This document shows positions 48,501-61,810 of a stretch of DNA of 64,000 nt, piece after piece. The notes below the pieces were generated by a model. That model saw nothing but the letters and a program-made list of their open reading frames with translations, made no database searches and had not been told where the DNA came from. Each line of letters begins with the position of its first letter. The stretch's first letter is position 1. A program made the translations under genes and the position numbers. The DNA is from Trichinella spiralis (taxonomy: Eukaryota; Nematoda; Enoplea; Trichinellida; Trichinellidae): positions 17,278,758 through 17,342,757 of the forward strand of contig CM012954.1 in NCBI GenBank assembly GCA_000181795.3. The letters run 5' to 3'.

Positions 48501-51500
48501 AAAGAAAAGCAGGAACAATTGTTTTTTTTTATTCGTTTTTCCAATGTATACAAAAAACATTACAGTACGTTGAAGATTTCGGAAATCAGCTTTATCAATT
48601 GATAAGTTTGAAAAATTCATCTGACAAAAACAAAAAAGATGAAAAAACAAGTTTTTAACGGATTAAGAAAATTAATTTAATGAAAATAACCCTTTTTTTC
48701 ATAATTTACAACGTAATCATCGTTTTGCAAATTTACAAAACAGTAGTGTGAAATCAGTAGTTATTTTCTGTACAAATTGTCATTTCACAGAAAAAGTGTA
48801 ATGCATGTGAATGTTTCTTTGAAAAATGGCTATAATTTTGTGCGGGTTTAATTTTTTTTAAATTATTTTCTAAGAAAATTGTAATACAGTTTTTTGTCAT
48901 TTTTAATTTTTTTTACTGCTTGCTGCTTTTGCTGCCGATCGATGATGGTGATGACCAAGTGTGATAAGAGTGAAAGATGTAGGTTGTAAATTTTTTGTTT
49001 CAAGAAAAAAAAAAGAATTGTTATTCAGAAAAATAATATTATAATATACTTGTTGTTGTGTGTTCGGTTGATAAAAGAGGGAAAATTGATGCAACGTCGT
49101 CAATAGTGGAACTTAATTATCCAATAATTCATTTTTCAATTGGAGCCGGGTGAATTTTCATTCGTCTGTCTGTCTGAAAGAAAAAATTATGGCATTTTTA
49201 TTTTTCAAACTTTCGACATCAGTGAATTCGTCTGTGGAATAATATTAATAGAATTTTTTAAAGTGTTCGTGGTTGTTGTTGTTTTCTGCTTATTTCTTTT
49301 CCACTGTTAAGCTAATATATACATATATATCCTAAACCTGTCAACAGCACCAACAACACATCTGCTTGTTGCAATACGTGGTGAGTCGGTGGGTGTGTTT
49401 TGGTTGAATTTTCGTTTTTATTTATGATTTTTTCCCCAAGCTATAAATTGCCCATAGCAGAAGCAGCTAAAGTCGGCTTAATGATTGAAAAGAAATGATT
49501 AATCGGCTAGAAAGGTCGGCAAGCATTCATCTTTGTCCACGGCACCAGATGGTGTCGGCTAGATGGAACTGAAAGAAAAAGATCATCATGACTGGTGGAT
49601 TAAAATAAACGATTTGTTGTCTCTTCAGTGGGTGTGCCAGTGTGTGCATGTGTTTGTATATGCGTGCGCATGTGTGCTCGTTTGTCATAGAATGATATGT
49701 GAATTTTTTCTTTTTGTTAATTATTTGAGCAGTGATAACGAACCACCTATAAAAAAAAATTTTTTTTTTTCGAATTATCGGTGAAAAACTGGCACACTAT
49801 TTTGAATTGTTAAAACTGTTTTTGAAAGGAAACAAAACTAGAAATTAAACAATTTCACTGGTATTATTATTCATTGAAACATCTTAATTGTCACAGTGTA
49901 AAATTTATGACGTAAAATCTCTACCAATATACAGTACATGCAAAACTTATATTTCTTGAAATATTATTTTAAAACGATATATTATTTTGGCCGATTGGTT
50001 GGTAAACAATGATACTGTGTAGGTATTTAATATAATTGTGCTGCTTTATAGATTTATTTGAATTCAGTCGAGATATTGAATGAGTTATTTCTTCAGGAGC
50101 TGTGCCAAAAATTGTCACTGTTCCACAAAACATTATTGCTCCAGTTGGTTGGTCAGCTTTGTTTGATTGCGCTTATGACGGAGCGGAGAAATTATATTGG
50201 AAAGCTGGCAATTATCCAGATTTACTTATTGGCACAGATTCTTCTCAGAGGTAACTTTTTTTTGTTACAAAATCTTTACAAATCAATGTTTTCAAATGTT
50301 TTTATTTTTCAGTTTTGTTTTGTCTATTGATTGTTCAATTTTTTTTAGAATTTATCAGTTAGCTAATAATAGTTTGTTGATCACCAGTGTGCTAGCCAGC
50401 GATGAAGGAAATTACGAATGTGTCGGAGAGGCCAATATTAAGTCATCTTTGCCGAAAAAGCAAAGCTACAGCGCTCATTTAGCTATGCCGAGTAAGTAGC
50501 TTTTGATCTGGTATTTTTTTAATGGCAAATATAACAGTTGGGAAGATGGTTTTTGAATGATGACTAATTTGAATAAATAAATAATTACATTTTCAAATTA
50601 AGTGAGGTTCTCAACAGTGGCGAGAATTTTTTCTTCACTTTTGCAAGAGCAATTGAAAAATTAATTATTCAAATAATTTTAAATATTGTAATAATTTTGA
50701 AGCATTGGGTCTTTTTCGTGGTACAAATTTCGAACCGGTGCGTGATATTTACGTGGTCGGCCAAGGTAAAAGATTCGAAATTGCCTGCGTGCCACCCAGC
50801 GGTAGACCGATGCCAAAAATTCACTGGACTCGAAATGGTCAACGGGTTTCTGATGTTGGGCGTGTTCGTTCAAGTGACGATTATTCGTTGGTCATTGATT
50901 CGGCTCGTCTGAGCGACAAGGGCGAGTACGATTGTGTGGCGGAAAATATGGCTGGAGTTCAAAAAGGCAAAATCTACGTTCACGTTTCTAGTGAGAGTTT
51001 TCTTAATTGTTTGTTTGTTTGTTTGTTTGTTTTATTTGTTTTTTTAGAACCGCCGGTAATTGAACGACACCCGTCGTCTTTAGAAGTGGAAGAAGGTTCA
51101 GAGGCTAGACTGGATTGTAGTTATCGCGGTAATGAGTACCCTGTGACGGTGGTCGATTGGGAGAAAGATCAGTCGGTCATTTCGGTAAGTTATCTCCAAG
51201 TGCAATATAATGTTAGTCCCAATATGTTGAAATGTATGTATGTTTGTTGGTTTGTTTCATTTATTTGTCAAGCCTGTTCGACCTCGGTTAGCCACGGTTA
51301 GACGTAAGCAGTTTCCTGACAACGGCACGTTGCTGATCTATTCAGTTAGCATGGCCGACTCAGGAGAATACACCTGCGTGGTGAAGACTTTGGAACAGCA
51401 TCCGGTCTATTCGCAGCCGGCTATACTTCGCGTTTTGGAACGCTTGAAGTTCTCCCCAAGACCTGTGGACCGAAAATTGGAGTTGAACAGCGACGTGCAG

Positions 51501-53807
51501 ATCCCTTGCCGGGCGGTGGGCCACGCCCCGACCAAAGTGAAATGGCTGCGTCTGTCCCGTCTCTCCACTGACGGTACGGAAACTCAATATCAGCAGCCGT
51601 TGACCAACTTGTCGCCGCACATTCGAGATAAAGATGGTATGCTTTATTTTCACAACGCCCAGTTCGACGATGCTGGCTATTACATGTGCGTGGCGGTCAG
51701 TTCGCAGGGTGTGATAAACGTCACAATCAAGATTGAAGTTGTTGGTAAAAAAAAGTTTATCTGTTTCATTATTATTATTATTATTATATTTTTATTATTT
51801 TCGCAGTTGCTCCCATATTTGACCTTGTTCCAAACAATGTCACTGTTGAAGAAGAACAAAACGTCTGGTTACACTGTGCAGTTCGTGGCACCCCTTCACC
51901 TACTGTAAGGTGGTACTTTGAAGGCACTCCAGACAGCGAATGGTTCGAACGAAAATTGAATGAATTTTATTTATTTTATTTGTCTTTTATGTTAATTTTA
52001 TTAAGGACCTTTGCGCATCGTAAATATTCAAATAATACCTTACTTTTGATAAAGCCGACCGTAGAACAAGCTGGCAAGTACAATTGCATGGCTGGTAATA
52101 AGGGTGGTTTCAAACGCCACGAAGCGTTGATTTGTATTCGATGTGAGTGTTTTTTATTCTGTTTTGCTTTGATTATTGTGTTTTAATTGTTGTTTTCTTA
52201 TCTTCTTCTTCTTCTTCTTTTGATTTCAGTGAAATTGAGCAATATTTCACACTGTGGTCGACATATAGGTTTGCAGAGATCGTTTTCTGATATTGATTCG
52301 GCGGAATTGATGAAAAATGAAAGAAATGGGATGACGTTGGCGACCACCGGCATTGCTTGCGGTGCCGCAGCTGGTTACATTTTGTTGGTGGTGTTTTTAG
52401 TCTCGTATTGCGGTTACAGAAGACGCCGAGGCAGGCTTATTAAAGCCAACCAGGGGCAGTCGACCACACCGTTGCAAGTGCAAATCGTCGAACAGCACCT
52501 TGCCGGCAAAGGAGCCGTGTGTTCGAGCTTGACCACTTCTGCTCACAGCGGCGGAGAGTTGTTGCTGAAAGGAGGAAATTATTCTAGCAATGGTTCCACG
52601 ACCAGCCAGCCCGTCAGGGCGACACTGAGCTCATCTAAGCGAGCCCGGTTTGTCAACACATTCAAGCATTTGCAATTTCCACGCGAACAGTTGCGTTATC
52701 GAAGCACTCTCGGCTCGGGCGTTTACGGTGAAGTGTATCTGATGTTCAAGACTGAAAATCAACCACAAGAGCAACAACAACAAGAACAAGAACAACAGCC
52801 CAATGACGGTGTGTTCGACAATGCAACAGCGACAACGACAACTGCTACTACTACTACTACTACTACAGTAGTGGTGAAAAGCTTGCTTACAAAAGAAGAA
52901 TGGGTCCAGGCGGAATTTATGCAAGAATTGGAATTGTACGCAAGATGTGATCATCCGAATGTTGCCAAATTGCTCGGCGTTTGTGCGTCTGCGGAACCAA
53001 TTTTAGTCATATTCGACTATTTGGATTACGTACGTATTCGAGCAAAAATTGTTGTTTCGATTTGCTTATTCGTCGTCGCGACTGTATTTTCAGGGAAATT
53101 TGAAACATTATTTGCAAGCATCTCGTCATTACAAATCTCCGGTTTCTTTGTCGCAAGCATCCTATCCACCACCGTTGACAAGAAGTCAGATTTTTAGCAT
53201 TGTTTATCAGGTGATGATGATAATTTTCCATTTTCAAATTAAAATTCCAAGTAGAGAAAATGTCATTTTTTTTATTGATATTTTCTTCTTGTTGCAGGTT
53301 GCTGAAGCGATGCAGCACATCAGCGACCGTCGTTTTGTTCACAAAGATCTCGCGGCCAGGAATGTGCTTTTATCATCCAAATATTTCGTCAAAGTGACCC
53401 ACTTGAGTTTGAGCAACGATCAATTTTTAGCCGAATATTACACTTACCGTAATTTGGTGCTTCCGTTGAGATGGATGCCGGACGAAGCGCTGTTCGACGA
53501 TGATTGGTCGGTGAAAAGCGACGTCTGGTCGTTTGGAGTTTTCATATGGGAACTGTTGACGATGGGCGAGTTGCCCTACCAATCGTGCAGCAATGACGAT
53601 GTGATCGAATATTTGAAATGTCGCCAGTTGAAATTAACTTTACCTGGAGGTCCTGTTCCGTCGATTTTGAGGAAATTGATCGCCGACTGTATGGCTGTGA
53701 ATCCAAAAGACCGACCGTTGTTCAGTGAAATACGAGAACGTCTTGCAATGTTATCATTGTCATCATCGTCATCATCGTTCGTTGAACAAGAAACTGAATT
53801 GAATTGA
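45591..53807 (+). CDS. PTK7: PTK7/Off-track-like receptor pseudokinase
   Basis: Cell-surface Wnt and planar-polarity co-receptor family. Twelve exons: 45591-45633, 45782-46102, 48225-48497, 50097-50250, 50349-50491, 50703-50990, 51048-51184, 51273-51744, 51807-52142, 52230-53029, 53094-53210, 53298-53807; 3594 bases, 1197 residues (human 1070). Signal peptide (MVANFARTLVTVCIVLG), seven Ig-like domains with repeating C and DxGxYxC signatures, a membrane span near residues 768-790 (AAAGYILLVVFLVSYCGY), then a kinase-like domain. It keeps the Gly loop (GSGVYGEV) and a VVVK lysine, has HKDLAARN where active kinases have HRD, and lacks DFG (VTHLSLSND), as in PTK7. Low-complexity Gln and Thr runs (about residues 896-935) interrupt the N-lobe. 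Introns of 2.1 and 1.6 kb flank the second Ig exon. Confidence 0.95.
46103..48224 (+). other. 2.1 kb second intron of the PTK7 gene
   Basis: No nested gene found. Contains runs of 12 and 9 consecutive G (46143-46154 and 46977-46985) and a (TC)n tract near 47119-47134. Confidence 0.7.
48498..50096 (+). other. 1.6 kb third intron of the PTK7 gene
   Basis: No exon recognised; AT-rich with a TG-rich patch near 49625-49685. Open frames here lack family signatures. Confidence 0.7.
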
Positions 53808-56147
53808 AAAATTTATTGAGGAATTTAAAAAAAAAAGAAAAAATCAGTCATTTATTCATTATCTACCAATCTCTCTCTCTCTCTACATGCGAATGGAATA
53901 CGCATATATTTGCATCTCTCACCGTTTTTTCTCTTTATTTAAAAATGCCAAAAGTTAATCAATCAATTTCATCACGTAACAGAATTATCGCTCATTTTTT
54001 TGTTTGCTTCTTGTTTGTTTGTTTTTTGTTTGTTCGTTACACAAACAATTATTATAACAATAAGCTTCTTGCATGGAAAATTTATTCTGTTGTTTTCTCT
54101 TTTTGTCGTCCTGTATCGAAAGTTGTTTCAAAAAACTCTTATGGTCTCTGTTGTCAACTGCTGCTACGGCTGTTGGTAGCTGTTTTGTTATTATTTTATT
54201 CAAGCCTGTTTATTTTTTTTTAATATGAAATTATGATTACGTGATTGATTGCTATTTTTTCATCTGTTTTTTCCTATTTGGTTTTTTGTACTTGTTCACA
54301 TTTCCTCGCAAAAGCTATTTGTTGTTCGTTCAAATGCTTCAATCAATGCTGTGCCATTTTTTTAAAAGTATTTTTAATTTGAATATTCTGCTGTTGAACG
54401 TTTGTACCTTTTTTTTATTCTATGTTCTTTCTTTTTGTGCTGGTTCTTTGATGTTTATCACTTAACTCTGGAAGAGTGTAAATTTGTTGTTCACTTTTGT
54501 TAATACAGTGCTTTCCTTGCATATATACAATTGCTTTTGATCATGTTATTACATTTATTGCACATGCTGTATTTGAAATTTTTTTTTCCATGACACTGCA
54601 ACACGTTGATGATTTTTATTTAACTGCTTTCCAAATTTGAACTTTTTTTTTCATTTTTTCTTGCCTCGGTTTTTGCTTAAATGGAAAAACAGTCACTGCT
54701 GCTACTTTATTATTATTATTATTGTTGTTGTTATTATTTATGATGATTTTTCACTTTTAGAGACTAGACTATTTTTTTTTCTTCTGCATCTTCGAAAGTA
54801 CTTTATAAAATAAGTTTTTGCTGTGTAATAATGTGCTTTTTTTCAACTGTTTCGGTTGACAAACAATAAATAAATAAAACACTGGGTCCTGATTTGTTGA
54901 CATTTCAGTTATAATTTTGAAAGAAGTATTGCCAATTTGTCTGCGTAAATATGTTGGACATACAACAACAATATTGTTCTGTAAAATATATATTGAAAAG
55001 TGACCAGTGAAAAAAATATGTTAAATTTGAATAGCAGCGTAAATTTTGTGATGTAATTTTTTTGTAATTTGTAAATTTTTTGCTAATTTTGTAAATTCGC
55101 ATTATTTGAAATCTGCAATTGTTCACTGTCATATTTTAAAATGTAGTATATTATTGATTTTCTCAATATTTTACAATAAATGCACTGTTTTCTATTAGAA
55201 ATTCTGTCCTTAACGTCTATCTAGTGTAAAACTGTAAACATAAGATAACTGTACTAAAATGAAATGTAAATAAAATTGCAATAAAACCACTGGTCAGATT
55301 GTAACAAATTGTCCGTATTTTTCAAAAAAAGCGTAAAGTTTCTCTAAAAGTCAATCATGAAAAATGTAATTGATTTTATCAGCATTTGCTGCCCTCAGTG
55401 AGTCAATGTATCATATTTTCATAACAGTCTCATATATTGCACTTTATATTATTATAGCAAAATTTCGCTGAAATGAACAAGCAAAAACCAGAAAAATTAA
55501 AATTATATGAAAGTAATTTGTAGCATTCATTATATGACAAAAGTAAGCCACAATTCGGCAACAACAAACAGTAAACGTTGCATAAATTTATCTCAAAGCC
55601 CATATACAGTACTACGTTTAGATATAAAGGTTCAAATAAAAAAATGTTTGCAAAAAACATTTCAAAATTTTAATTTTAATTTTTGCTTCAGTATACCGTC
55701 TGTTAAAAATATATTTACAAGATTAATTCAACTTAATTAATGAATTTTGTTGTTTAAGATTAAGACTACGAATTTCATTGTAAAAATAAATTTAAAAGTA
55801 TATTAATAACATAAAAAATGATTTAAATTGTAAAAAAAAGTCCTTTTTAAATTGTACATGGAATTACTCATAAATATGAAATGAGCGTTAATTACTTTTT
55901 TGATAATCGCAGTCGTTTAAAAAATAACTGAACTAAAAATAATGCTAAAAAATAAATCTTATAATGTTAAAAGATAACTAATTTGATCATTTATTTAATA
56001 TAAAATATTAAAACAACCTCAAAAAATTTGAAGTTGCGAAATGTAAAAAAATACAGTACTGAATGTCATTACTACCTGCGTTATATATAATTAAATGTAT
56101 TGTTGAGTTGACGTTGGTAGTAGTAGTTTGCCTTAACTGTTTGAACC
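53808..56147. other. Gap between PTK7 and MTA genes
   Basis: First part is T-rich 3' UTR-like sequence with possible poly(A) signals (AATAAATAAATAAAA near 54865); the rest is AT-rich with nothing recognised. Includes a TTA-rich microsatellite around 54707-54737. Confidence 0.5.
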
Positions 56148-59100
56148 ATGACTACAAAAATGACGCCAGCTAACATGTATCGCGTCGGAGGTGAGCAGTT
56201 TTTACGTGTGAAAATAAGTTATAGAGTTAAAAAAGGCTGAATTGCGGTGCTTTATTATAGACTACGTTTACTTTGAAGCGCACTCCGGCGCCCCGTTGCA
56301 CATTCGACGAATTGACGAACTCAGCAAAGTAACACGACCGTGGATGAATTTTAGTGTTTTAAACTTTTTACCATTATGTTTTTTTAATTTTTAGACGCCT
56401 GCTGGAAATGTGGAAGCTCGAGTTCTTGTTTATTGTAGACGTCGGGATTTGCCGGAAAAATTGCTTCGTTCGCTGACTATGTGCAGTCAGAATAGTGGTA
56501 TGTCCATTTTGACAAATATATTTTCAGCCAGAAATTAATTTACAACTTTTATTTTTTAAATGCTTCATGACTTATTTATTTTTAAGCGTTTAAAAAGTAT
56601 GAATTATGTTTTTCAACTTTATTTTTTATTTCGTTCATTATATTTTAGCTTTGCATTGTTGTCTTGATCTCGTGTTATTGTTATGTATTTGTTTTTTTTA
56701 AATAATTTTGCTAATTGATTTATGGTAAAATTCTCTCTCAGTTTTAAATATTATTATTATAGATTAATTTTTTTATTGTTTTTATTTAAGCAAAACAGAG
56801 TTCTAAAAGTGCTGATATTGGACAACCGCAAGAGATTGATACCACTACTGCTGCTGCTAGCACTGATAGTGCTGCGGTTGATATTACTACTGATACTGCT
56901 GCTACTGTTTCTACTGTTGCTGATGCAGCTGAACCTGTGAATGTCGAAGCTGAAGGGAAAGAAGGAGAATTGATGACGGTCGAATTAAATCCAGCAACAA
57001 CCGACGCCAATGTTACTTCTACTTTGGATACAGGCGTTGCAGAAACCGCCACTGAAGAACTGAAGAAGGAACCAATTCCCGATGTACCGATTGCGGCTAT
57101 TGCTGGTCAGGATATTCTCAGTGATGAAGAAAAGCACATGCTTGTTCATCGAGAATTATTTTTGACTAGACAATTTGAAACACTTCCTGCGACGCACATC
57201 CGCGGCAAATGTACGGTTTCTTTGCTCAGCGAAGTTGAAAACGCGCACACATACTTAAATAAAGAAGTACGTTTGTCATTTCAAATTATAGTTCATTTTT
57301 CTCATTATTCTTCTTTTGAACTGTCGAAATGTATTAACAGAAGTATCTCGCAAACACATATTTCAGAAGTGAATTTATTAAATGAATTTGTTCATAGGTA
57401 AATGAATGAATTAATGAATTATAATGAAAGTAGTTTCAGAGAGTAATTCAAATTATTGTTTTATCAATTGTAGTGTTTGCTTAGTTGGTATGCTTAGTAG
57501 TAGGTATAAATTAATTGGTGTTGATAAGATGTCTGCGTGTTGTTGTGCATGATTTTTCGACTAATAATGGTTGAATGATTGAAAATTTTTAGGATGCATT
57601 TTATTATTCGCTGATTTACGATTCACAGCACAAAACTGTCCTAGCAGACAAGGGTGAAATTCGGGTTGGTCCTGAATTTCAAGCTGATGTTCCCGATAAA
57701 ATGGACGACAATGACAATATGGCCGATGAGCCTGAACGTGAAGTGTTGTTGTACAATGGACTTAATGGGCTGTCGGATGCTCAAATTGATCAGTATTTGG
57801 TGGTCGCCAAAGCCGTGGGAACGTTCGCCCGTGCGGTGGACATCAGCAGCACTGTGAAGATACCGAATTTGCATATGAGCGCCGCTGCTGCTTCGCGCGA
57901 CGTTACGACGATGCAAGCGTTGAGCATACTGCACAAGGCGAACTATGACATTGGCAAGGCAGTGTGTATGATGGTACCTCCGGCGAATCGTGATTCGTCG
58001 TCATTCATCGATGAAAACGGGACCGGCATGAATACAATCAGCGTTGGAGGGCCTCTGATTAGCCGTGACCAGTTGGAAGAGTGGTCTGCATCGGAAGCGA
58101 ATTTATTTGAAGAAGCTTTGGAAAAATATGGAAAAGATTTTTCTGACATTCGCCATGATTTTGTATATTACTTTTTTAAAATTGCTTTTATAGTTGTTTA
58201 TAAAATTGTTTTTCTTAGCTTCCGTGGAAACAATTGTCCGATATTATTGAATATTATTACATGTACAAAACTACGGATCGTTATGTGCAGCAAAGACGCG
58301 CCAAAGCGGCTGAAGCGGAAACTCGATTGAAGCAAGTTTACATACCTGCGTATACAAAAGTCAGTCCAAATGTGATTGCCACATCCGCAGGCTCGCAGCC
58401 ATCGTTTACTTGTGAAAGCTGTGAAAGTAAACGTTTTCTTTCGGCTAAATTCTCGATCACATTCTTATAAATTTAATCATATACTATTTTGTTTTAATTT
58501 CTTTTAAGCCCAGAGATCCGAACAATGGTACGCGTGGGGTCCGCCTGCTGTGTCGCAGATGAGACTTTGCAAAGATTGTTGGTCTTACTGGAAACGATAC
58601 GGTGGACTGAAACGCAAGCATCAATTTGGTATTATTCTTCGGAATGATAGTTTAATTTTTTAGCACTAATAAAAAATATGGCATACATATGTTTTACTTT
58701 GTATTTAATAGAAATTTTTGACAAAGAATTTGCAGTGGATACTTCAGACTCTAATGTGCGTGATAGCCAAGGTGAATATTTTCAGATATTTGTTTTTGTA
58801 CTCTTGTATTATAGATCGATTGGAGTTTTATATATATATACATTGAAAACATCATTTCCTCCTCCTATGAAGCAGTTTTTAATTATTTTACTATTATTTT
58901 TCAGATGCTACAGGCGAAGGTGGACGTCAAATGCGTTGCGCAGTTGTAAACTGTAATCGTAGTTTTGCGAATATACAACTGCTCAATCAGCACTTGCGTC
59001 GTGATCACAGTGTTGGTTATTCAACGTCTGCCAACGGTCTCGGTCATGTACCGAATTCGGCTGGCATCAGACTTATCAGCGGCGCCCATTCGACCAAGGT

Positions 59101-60925
59101 GCCCGTTAGTCAGCCACGACCACGCACATCGATTTATATGCAGACATCGTTGTGGTGTCGTGTTGCCAGACGTATGGCACCGAAAAATTTGTTCAACATT
59201 CGCCATTTTGCTCGTCATCCATGCGAACCGATTAATGCTAATGCAATTGCTGTAATCATAACAATTATTATTATTATTATTATTATTATTAGAATTGAAT
59301 TTGTATATATATATTTTTTTAATTTCATTTATTACAGGCAAATTGTCAAGCGCAACATCTGACCAAAGTTCAGCTAGTGGCAGCGCAGTTGATTCACAGT
59401 TCGCAGTTGTTGGCCTCAAAACGTTAGTGTGATGTTTTGTCTGCTTGATAACGCCTTGTAGCTTCTTTCGTGTGTGCGTGTTCAGTTTCTGTTTTTGTAG
59501 CGTGTGCTGTTAAGGTTTTCTTATTTTTTTATTTTTACCATAACAACTGTTATTTGCGTGTGTGATGATGATGCTGATGCTGATGCTGATATTGCTGCTG
59601 ATGAGCATAGTAGTAATAATAATAATAATAATAATAGTGTAATAATGATCGTATTTCTTCCATAACCTATCAACAACCAACCGATTTTGCTTTATTTTGT
59701 AACATATGATAATTTTCAACATTATGTACAATATGTTTATGTTATATTCAGTCGTGGAGTCGTGGAAACTTGGTGATGCGTGCAGTAAATTAAAAATGGC
59801 ATTGTTTAATTCCTTTTTTCTTTTGTTGTTCAGCCTTGCAATGGGAAGTTGTTTTAAATTTTGTTATTAGCTGTGTGTTTTGCATAAATCATACGCTACT
59901 TTAGATTTTGTTTGTATTTGAAATGCAACTGTTTTTCTTTGGGAAAAACATCAGAGCATGTTGCAACTAACCTATCTTTTTGGCTGTTTGTTTATTTATT
60001 TATCTATATGTATACTTAAACAAAAATGTGTATGTAAATTTTTTTATACATGTAATATTGTGCTTAATAACCACTTGGTTGAGTTCACCACACGTGAACA
60101 ATTTCAGGATCGTAGTTGACAAATTGCTTGTGCTTTGGTCATGTATTTATTTATTAATTAGTGGGATTTTTTTTGCAATAGTCTTTTTAAAATGTTTGAA
60201 GAAAAAGAATGTTTGATGTTTGTAACGCGTTGCGCTTGTGCTTGTGTTTAATGCGACTGAATATTGTTTTTAAATATGAAGAATTATTATTCATTTCAGC
60301 CCCTCGGTCGGTGACGCCTGCCGCGCAAAGGGGCAAGAATCGTCATAGATATGCCGAACAGAAGCCTGTCAAGCGCAACATTGGAGTGGAAATTTTAGCA
60401 CATGCAACAGTAATAAATAAATAAATATATATAATATATACATGAATATTGACATGCATTTTTATATGCATGCACAGATTTAGTGTGCACAGATTTACTG
60501 TGCATTTGATTGAAATAATTTTTAGAATGGTCGACATGCACTGATCAGTTATGCTCAGTGGGTGAACGAATCGATCGATTGTTATCTTTATCCCAAAGGT
60601 TTGGTTAAGTAAGCTTTTGAAAAAGTGATTATAGTAAACGCATAATTCATACATATAATTGTTATTAAGTTGTAGTTAGATGTGATTTATTATTAGTAGT
60701 AGTAGTAACAGTATACAGTAGTGACAGTTTTACTGCTGATTTGCTTTTATTATTTTGTAAATTAATTATTGCGTTATGCTGTACAGGGAAGCGAGAAAAT
60801 TGGCTTTGACACCACCGTTCTATCGATATTTGGCTCGCAATCCATTCAGGGTTTTGGAAAACGCGTTGATCATTTTGCAACAAACTTTCATGATGGTTGA
60901 GCCAGCGGAAAGTGTATCTCAATAA
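56148..60925 (+). CDS. MTA: MTA1/2/3 (LIN-40/EGR-1) NuRD complex subunit
   Basis: Scaffold that binds HDAC1/2 and RbAp48 in the NuRD chromatin complex. Thirteen exons: 56148-56190, 56261-56328, 56395-56497, 56791-57266, 57593-58162, 58219-58426, 58509-58628, 58712-58771, 58905-59251, 59338-59422, 60300-60409, 60526-60608, 60787-60925; 2412 bases, 803 residues. BAH domain (MYRVGDYVYFEA to LADKGEIRV), split by a Thr/Ala/Asp-rich insert at about residues 72-150; ELM2 ([26 protein letters not shown]); SANT ([39 protein letters not shown]); GATA-type finger ([18 protein letters not shown]). Then a C2H2-like motif near residues 561-584, and the conserved RVARRM and [14 protein letters not shown] segment. 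The last four exons give a C-terminal region seen only weakly in relatives; a stop just after the exon-10 donor (CGT TAG) allows a shorter isoform. Confidence 0.93.
59264..59291 (+). repeat. (ATT)n microsatellite in MTA intron
   Basis: Tandem ATT in the 86-base intron between exons 9 and 10. Confidence 0.9.
59614..59635 (+). repeat. (AAT)n microsatellite in MTA intron
   Basis: Tandem TAA/AAT in the 877-base intron 10; preceded by a GATGCT-rich stretch near 59565-59600. Confidence 0.85.
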
Positions 60926-61810
60926 AATGAATAATACCTTGTCAACTTTTTCAAGATTTTTCATGAAAATATTTACATTATAACATAAATGTGTGTTTGT
61001 GTTTGTGTGTGTGTTTTTCAGTTTTATTTTCTTCACTTCCACAATCTTTACCCATTTATTATTTGTTTGTTGACCATTATTTTTCAAATCACGGGATGTT
61101 TAATATTTATTTTTACAGTACATGCTGTGTAAAAATTAATTTCAGCATTTTAAAGTATGTTTACGAATGTTCTTCACATTTAACAGTATTGTCGAGCAGA
61201 TTTAGTTTTTTTTCCAGTGTATCATCTAATAGTTTTTGAACAATTGTACTGTAGTAATGAAATGCATGCAGAAAGTGTTGATGAAAAATGATCGCACTCT
61301 ATGTGAAATTGTTATTACCCTTTTGAACTTCTGTCAATTTGAATGAAATGAAATTCATATTGTACAGTATGCTACGTGAACATTTTTTTGAACTTGAAAA
61401 TACATTTTATATACAGTATATGATTTATCGTAAATAAAATTTGCTTTTGAAAGTTTTTTGTTGCACAAAATCATCTTTTTAACATAATTAAATGGTAAAA
61501 ATAAAGTTCGATGTAAAAAATATATATTAAACAAAATTAGTGTAATTAAATTGCAACTCGAACGTTGCGTGCGTACTACTTTATTGTTCACGTTTTGAAT
61601 TGTTGTTGCAATTAACATTTGGCGAATCTCATTCTTATTTTTCATAATTTGTTACAATATAATTTAAATTGAATTATTTTAAAATCAAAATAACTTCTAC
61701 TTTTTGCGTTGTGATTTTGATATGCTTGAAGAGCAACAGATTTAATATTTTGCGTCATTCAGTAGAAAACGAGTCAGTCAGTTGTGTTTCAGTCGGTGGT
61801 GGTGGTGGCA
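60926..61810. other. Gap between MTA and CIAO2B genes
   Basis: AT-rich; MTA 3' UTR (AATAAAATG overlapping the stop) and CIAO2B upstream DNA. TG-rich patch near 60990-61016. No exon seen. Confidence 0.5.

Noticed and set aside
53804-54223. Open frame of 139 codons just after the PTK7 stop
   Set aside because: Phe/Ser/Leu composition from T-rich 3' UTR, no homology or splice acceptor.
61355-61645. Minus-strand 96-codon frame between MTA and CIAO2B
   Set aside because: Asn/Lys/Ile-rich chance frame in AT-rich DNA with no motif or conserved start.
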